Of a stretch of 7,073 bases of DNA, positions 5,790-7,073 are shown one piece after another; position 1 is the first letter of the stretch, and every line of letters begins with the position of its first letter. The position numbers were made by a program, and so were the translations under genes. The stretch spans positions 1 to 7,073 of the forward strand of contig JACMKG010000107.1 of assembly GCA_014380255.1 (NCBI GenBank), in the 5' to 3' direction. Under the pieces are notes generated by a model. It did no database searches. It saw nothing but the letters and a program-made list of their open reading frames with translations, and had not been told where the DNA came from. Source of the stretch: Prolixibacteraceae bacterium (GTDB lineage Bacteria > Bacteroidota > Bacteroidia > Bacteroidales > Prolixibacteraceae).

Positions 5790-6458
5790 TTAATAGTTCC
5801 GCTCACCAAAAATATTGCTTCCAATGCGAATCATCGTACTTCCTTCAGCAATGGCAATCAGGTAATCGCCAGACATGCCCATCGATATTTCTTTAAATCC
5901 AGGGTCATCAACAATAAAGTTGCTTTTCAGCTTATTGAAATACACCTTTAACAAAGCAAATTCTTTTCTCACCTGTTGCTCATCCTCTGTATAAGTAGCC
6001 ATTCCCATCACCCCGGCGATACGTACATTGTTTAGGAGTTTAAAATCCTCAGATCCCAGAATTTCCATAGCTTCCTCAATGGATAACCCAAACTTTGTTT
6101 CTTCTTCAGCAATGTGAAATTGTAGCAGGCAGGAAATAACACGGCCTGCTTTCTTAGCTTCAGCATCAATCGACTTAAGTAATTTGAATGAGTCGACCCC
6201 ATGAATAAGATGAACAAACGGGATCATGTATTTTATCTTATTGGACTGTAAGTGACCAATAAAATGCCATTCGATGTCTTTCGGCAGGGATTCATATTTA
6301 CCGACCATCTCCTGAACTTTATTTTCTCCAAAAATCCGTTGCCCGTGGTTATATGCTTCCAGGATCAGTTCTGCAGGCTTTGTTTTTGAGACAGCTACCA
6401 GCTGTACATGTGCTGGTAACGTTGCCTTTATTTTATCTATGTTTTCAGCTACACTCAT
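5790..6458 (-). CDS. yggS: YggS/PLPBP family pyridoxal phosphate homeostasis protein
   Basis: This is a cytoplasmic single-domain protein that binds pyridoxal 5'-phosphate and helps keep PLP and amino-acid pools in balance; no catalytic reaction is established for the family. The 222 residues form one alanine-racemase-like TIM barrel. K25 in LVAVSKTKP (20-28) is the expected Schiff-base lysine. Family motifs follow: RIFGENKVQE (41-50), WHFIGHLQSNK (64-74), ETKFGLS (120-126), GVMGMATYTED (149-159), and SMGMSGDYLIAIAEGST (192-208), then MIRIGSNIFGER (209-220), which provide the phosphate-binding S207, T208 and R211. Length is typical. The start matches the usual short Bacteroidota N-terminus. 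A TATTTTTG box lies only 4 nt upstream, suggesting a leaderless mRNA. The DHOD-like gene follows 11 bp downstream as a likely second cistron. Confidence 0.95.
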   Translation of the reverse strand: MSVAENIDKIKATLPAHVQLVAVSKTKPAELILEAYNHGQRIFGENKVQEMVGKYESLPKDIEWHFIGHLQSNKIKYMIPFVHLIHGVDSFKLLKSIDAEAKKAGRVISCLLQFHIAEEETKFGLSIEEAMEILGSEDFKLLNNVRIAGVMGMATYTEDEQQVRKEFALLKVYFNKLKSNFIVDDPGFKEISMGMSGDYLIAIAEGSTMIRIGSNIFGERNY

Positions 6459-6462
6459 AATT

Positions 6463-6470
6463 CAAAAATA
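6463..6470 (-). promoter_or_regulatory. Candidate -7 box of the yggS promoter, 4 nt from the start codon
   Basis: Read on the minus strand the sequence is TATTTTTG, an exact TAnnTTTG, separated from the ATG of yggS (complement of 6456-6458) by only AATT. The expected transcription start falls in or at the start codon. No clear TTG appears at the expected 19-nt spacing upstream, so the box is supported mainly by its match and its similarity to the arrangement at 3185-3192. Confidence 0.45.
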
Positions 6471-6553
6471 ATATACTAATTGCAAAAACACTGCACTTTT
6501 AGAATATTTTCTCTATTAATCTGTATTTTGAACTTCCCTTAACCTGCACCTAG

Positions 6554-6592
6554 GATTTGTTGTAAGCTATACGTATATAGATTCCGCAAATC
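6554..6592. promoter_or_regulatory. Nested dyad upstream of pabB, possible operator
   Basis: The perfect 10-bp palindrome TATACGTATA (6568-6577) sits almost exactly at the centre of a wider inverted repeat, GATTTG (6554-6559) and CAAATC (6587-6592). The two centres differ by only half a base. It lies between the divergent yggS and pabB genes, just upstream of the candidate pabB -7 box. Binding by a dimeric regulator is possible; chance is not excluded. Confidence 0.3.
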
Positions 6593-6594
6593 TG

Positions 6595-6602
6595 TATCTT
6601 TG
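6595..6602 (+). promoter_or_regulatory. Candidate -7 box of the pabB promoter
   Basis: TATCTTTG is an exact TAnnTTTG lying 10 nt before the ATG at 6613. Transcription would start close to 6609, leaving a leader of only a few bases. I see no TTG at the usual upstream spacing, so the call rests on the -7 match and its position. Confidence 0.4.
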
Positions 6603-6612
6603 ATGCCCAACT

Positions 6613-7073
6613 ATGAATGCCATCCAAAAAGAAACCATCCGCCAAATGAATGAATATGGGGCAAAGGGAAAACCTTTTGTCTTCATCATTGATTTTGACT
6701 TTGAGAAGCCTTTGATACTGGAGGCGGATGATACCTCCCGACTGCATTGGAAAACACCTGAAAAGAGCAATTACAAGCTCGTGGAAGCTTCTCAGGAAGA
6801 CCTTCTGTGGTCCATTCATCCGGTAGGCATGGATGTGTATGAAAAGGCATTTTTAACGGTTCAACAACACATTCATCAGGGTGATACATACCTGTTGAAC
6901 CTGACTATGCCTACAGCGGTTGAATCCAATCTGAGCCTTGAACAAATCTTCCAGGTAAGCAACGCCCCGTATAAACTGTGGCTTAAAGATCAGTTTGTAT
7001 GTTTTTCACCAGAAATATTTGTAAGGATCAAGGATGGCATTATTTCTTCGTTTCCCATGAAAGGCACCATTGA
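6613..7073 (+). CDS. pabB: Aminodeoxychorismate synthase component I (PabB), 5' part, truncated at the window edge
   Basis: PabB converts chorismate, with ammonia from a glutaminase partner, to 4-amino-4-deoxychorismate on the way to p-aminobenzoate and folate. The frame starts with ATG at 6613 and stays open for 153 codons to the right edge. The visible part contains the chorismate-binding family signatures QGDTYLLNLT (89-98), CFSPEIFVRIKDG (130-142) and SFPMKGTI (146-153). The lysine in PMKGT (K150) matches the active-site lysine of E. coli PabB (PIKGT). Anthranilate synthase has alanine there (P-x-AGT), so PabB is favoured over TrpE. The N-terminal region is shorter than in E. coli, as is usual for small Bacteroidota PabB proteins. 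The gene is divergent from yggS, with 154 bp between. An ATG at 6603 in another frame stops after 16 codons and is not the start. The C-terminal half, with the rest of the active site, is not in the window. Confidence 0.88.
   Translation, partial: MNAIQKETIRQMNEYGAKGKPFVFIIDFDFEKPLILEADDTSRLHWKTPEKSNYKLVEASQEDLLWSIHPVGMDVYEKAFLTVQQHIHQGDTYLLNLTMPTAVESNLSLEQIFQVSNAPYKLWLKDQFVCFSPEIFVRIKDGIISSFPMKGTI

Noticed and set aside
5618..5896. Plus-strand open frame spanning the junction between the DHOD-like gene and yggS
   Set aside because: It is antisense to two recognised genes and has no domain, signal or initiation site of its own.
6550..6889. Several overlapping minus-strand open frames opposite the pabB start
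   Set aside because: They are shadows of pabB, whose frame carries clear conserved motifs. Several frames of similar length in one place is typical of antisense noise.
1..7073. Possible CRISPR array, transposon, phage, toxin-antitoxin or defence system
   Set aside because: I found no regularly spaced repeats, terminal inverted repeats, transposase or integrase motifs, tRNA-like ends or defence domains. The genes are core metabolic and envelope functions.

Overview
The window looks like chromosomal DNA from a member of the Bacteroidota, most likely Bacteroidales. The evidence is the moderately AT-rich composition, the near absence of Shine-Dalgarno sequences before the genes, several matches to the Bacteroidota promoter (-33 TTG and -7 TAnnTTTG), and a set of proteins in forms typical of that phylum. 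The host lineage is inferred, since no rRNA or other marker is present.

Layout. (1) Bases 1-203 hold the 3' end of a small glycine-rich DUF937-like protein, closed by a strong intrinsic terminator (289-323). (2) Bases 324-831 are about 500 bp of AT-rich DNA with no convincing gene. They carry a short direct repeat, an imperfect dyad, an isolated perfect Shine-Dalgarno with an 8-codon frame, and a candidate promoter for the next gene. (3) Plus-strand genes follow: an S41 (CtpA-type) periplasmic protease (832-2472), a PnuC-type nicotinamide riboside transporter (2515-3120), a NadR-like nicotinamide riboside kinase (3198-3752) and an EpsC/CysE-type serine O-acetyltransferase (3808-4737). Each has its own plausible promoter. 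(4) A 16-bp perfect hairpin at 4747-4796, with T-tracts on both sides, separates these from a convergent minus-strand pair. (5) That pair is yggS (6458 to 5790) followed 11 bp later by a dihydroorotate dehydrogenase-like flavoprotein (5778 to 4795), probably one operon. (6) A 154-bp divergent region leads to the truncated start of pabB (aminodeoxychorismate synthase component I), which runs off the right edge.

Functionally the window is mostly cofactor and amino-acid metabolism. PnuC plus the kinase form a two-step route from external nicotinamide riboside to NMN and NAD. Serine O-acetyltransferase opens cysteine synthesis, YggS buffers pyridoxal phosphate, and PabB starts p-aminobenzoate and folate synthesis. 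The protease is an envelope housekeeping enzyme and the DHOD-like protein has no established reaction.

I see no mobile element, CRISPR array, tRNA, rRNA or defence system, and nothing that amounts to a new multi-gene system. The best leads are the DHOD-like protein that lacks the expected catalytic cysteine motif, and -7 boxes lying only 4-5 nt before two start codons, which suggests leaderless mRNAs.
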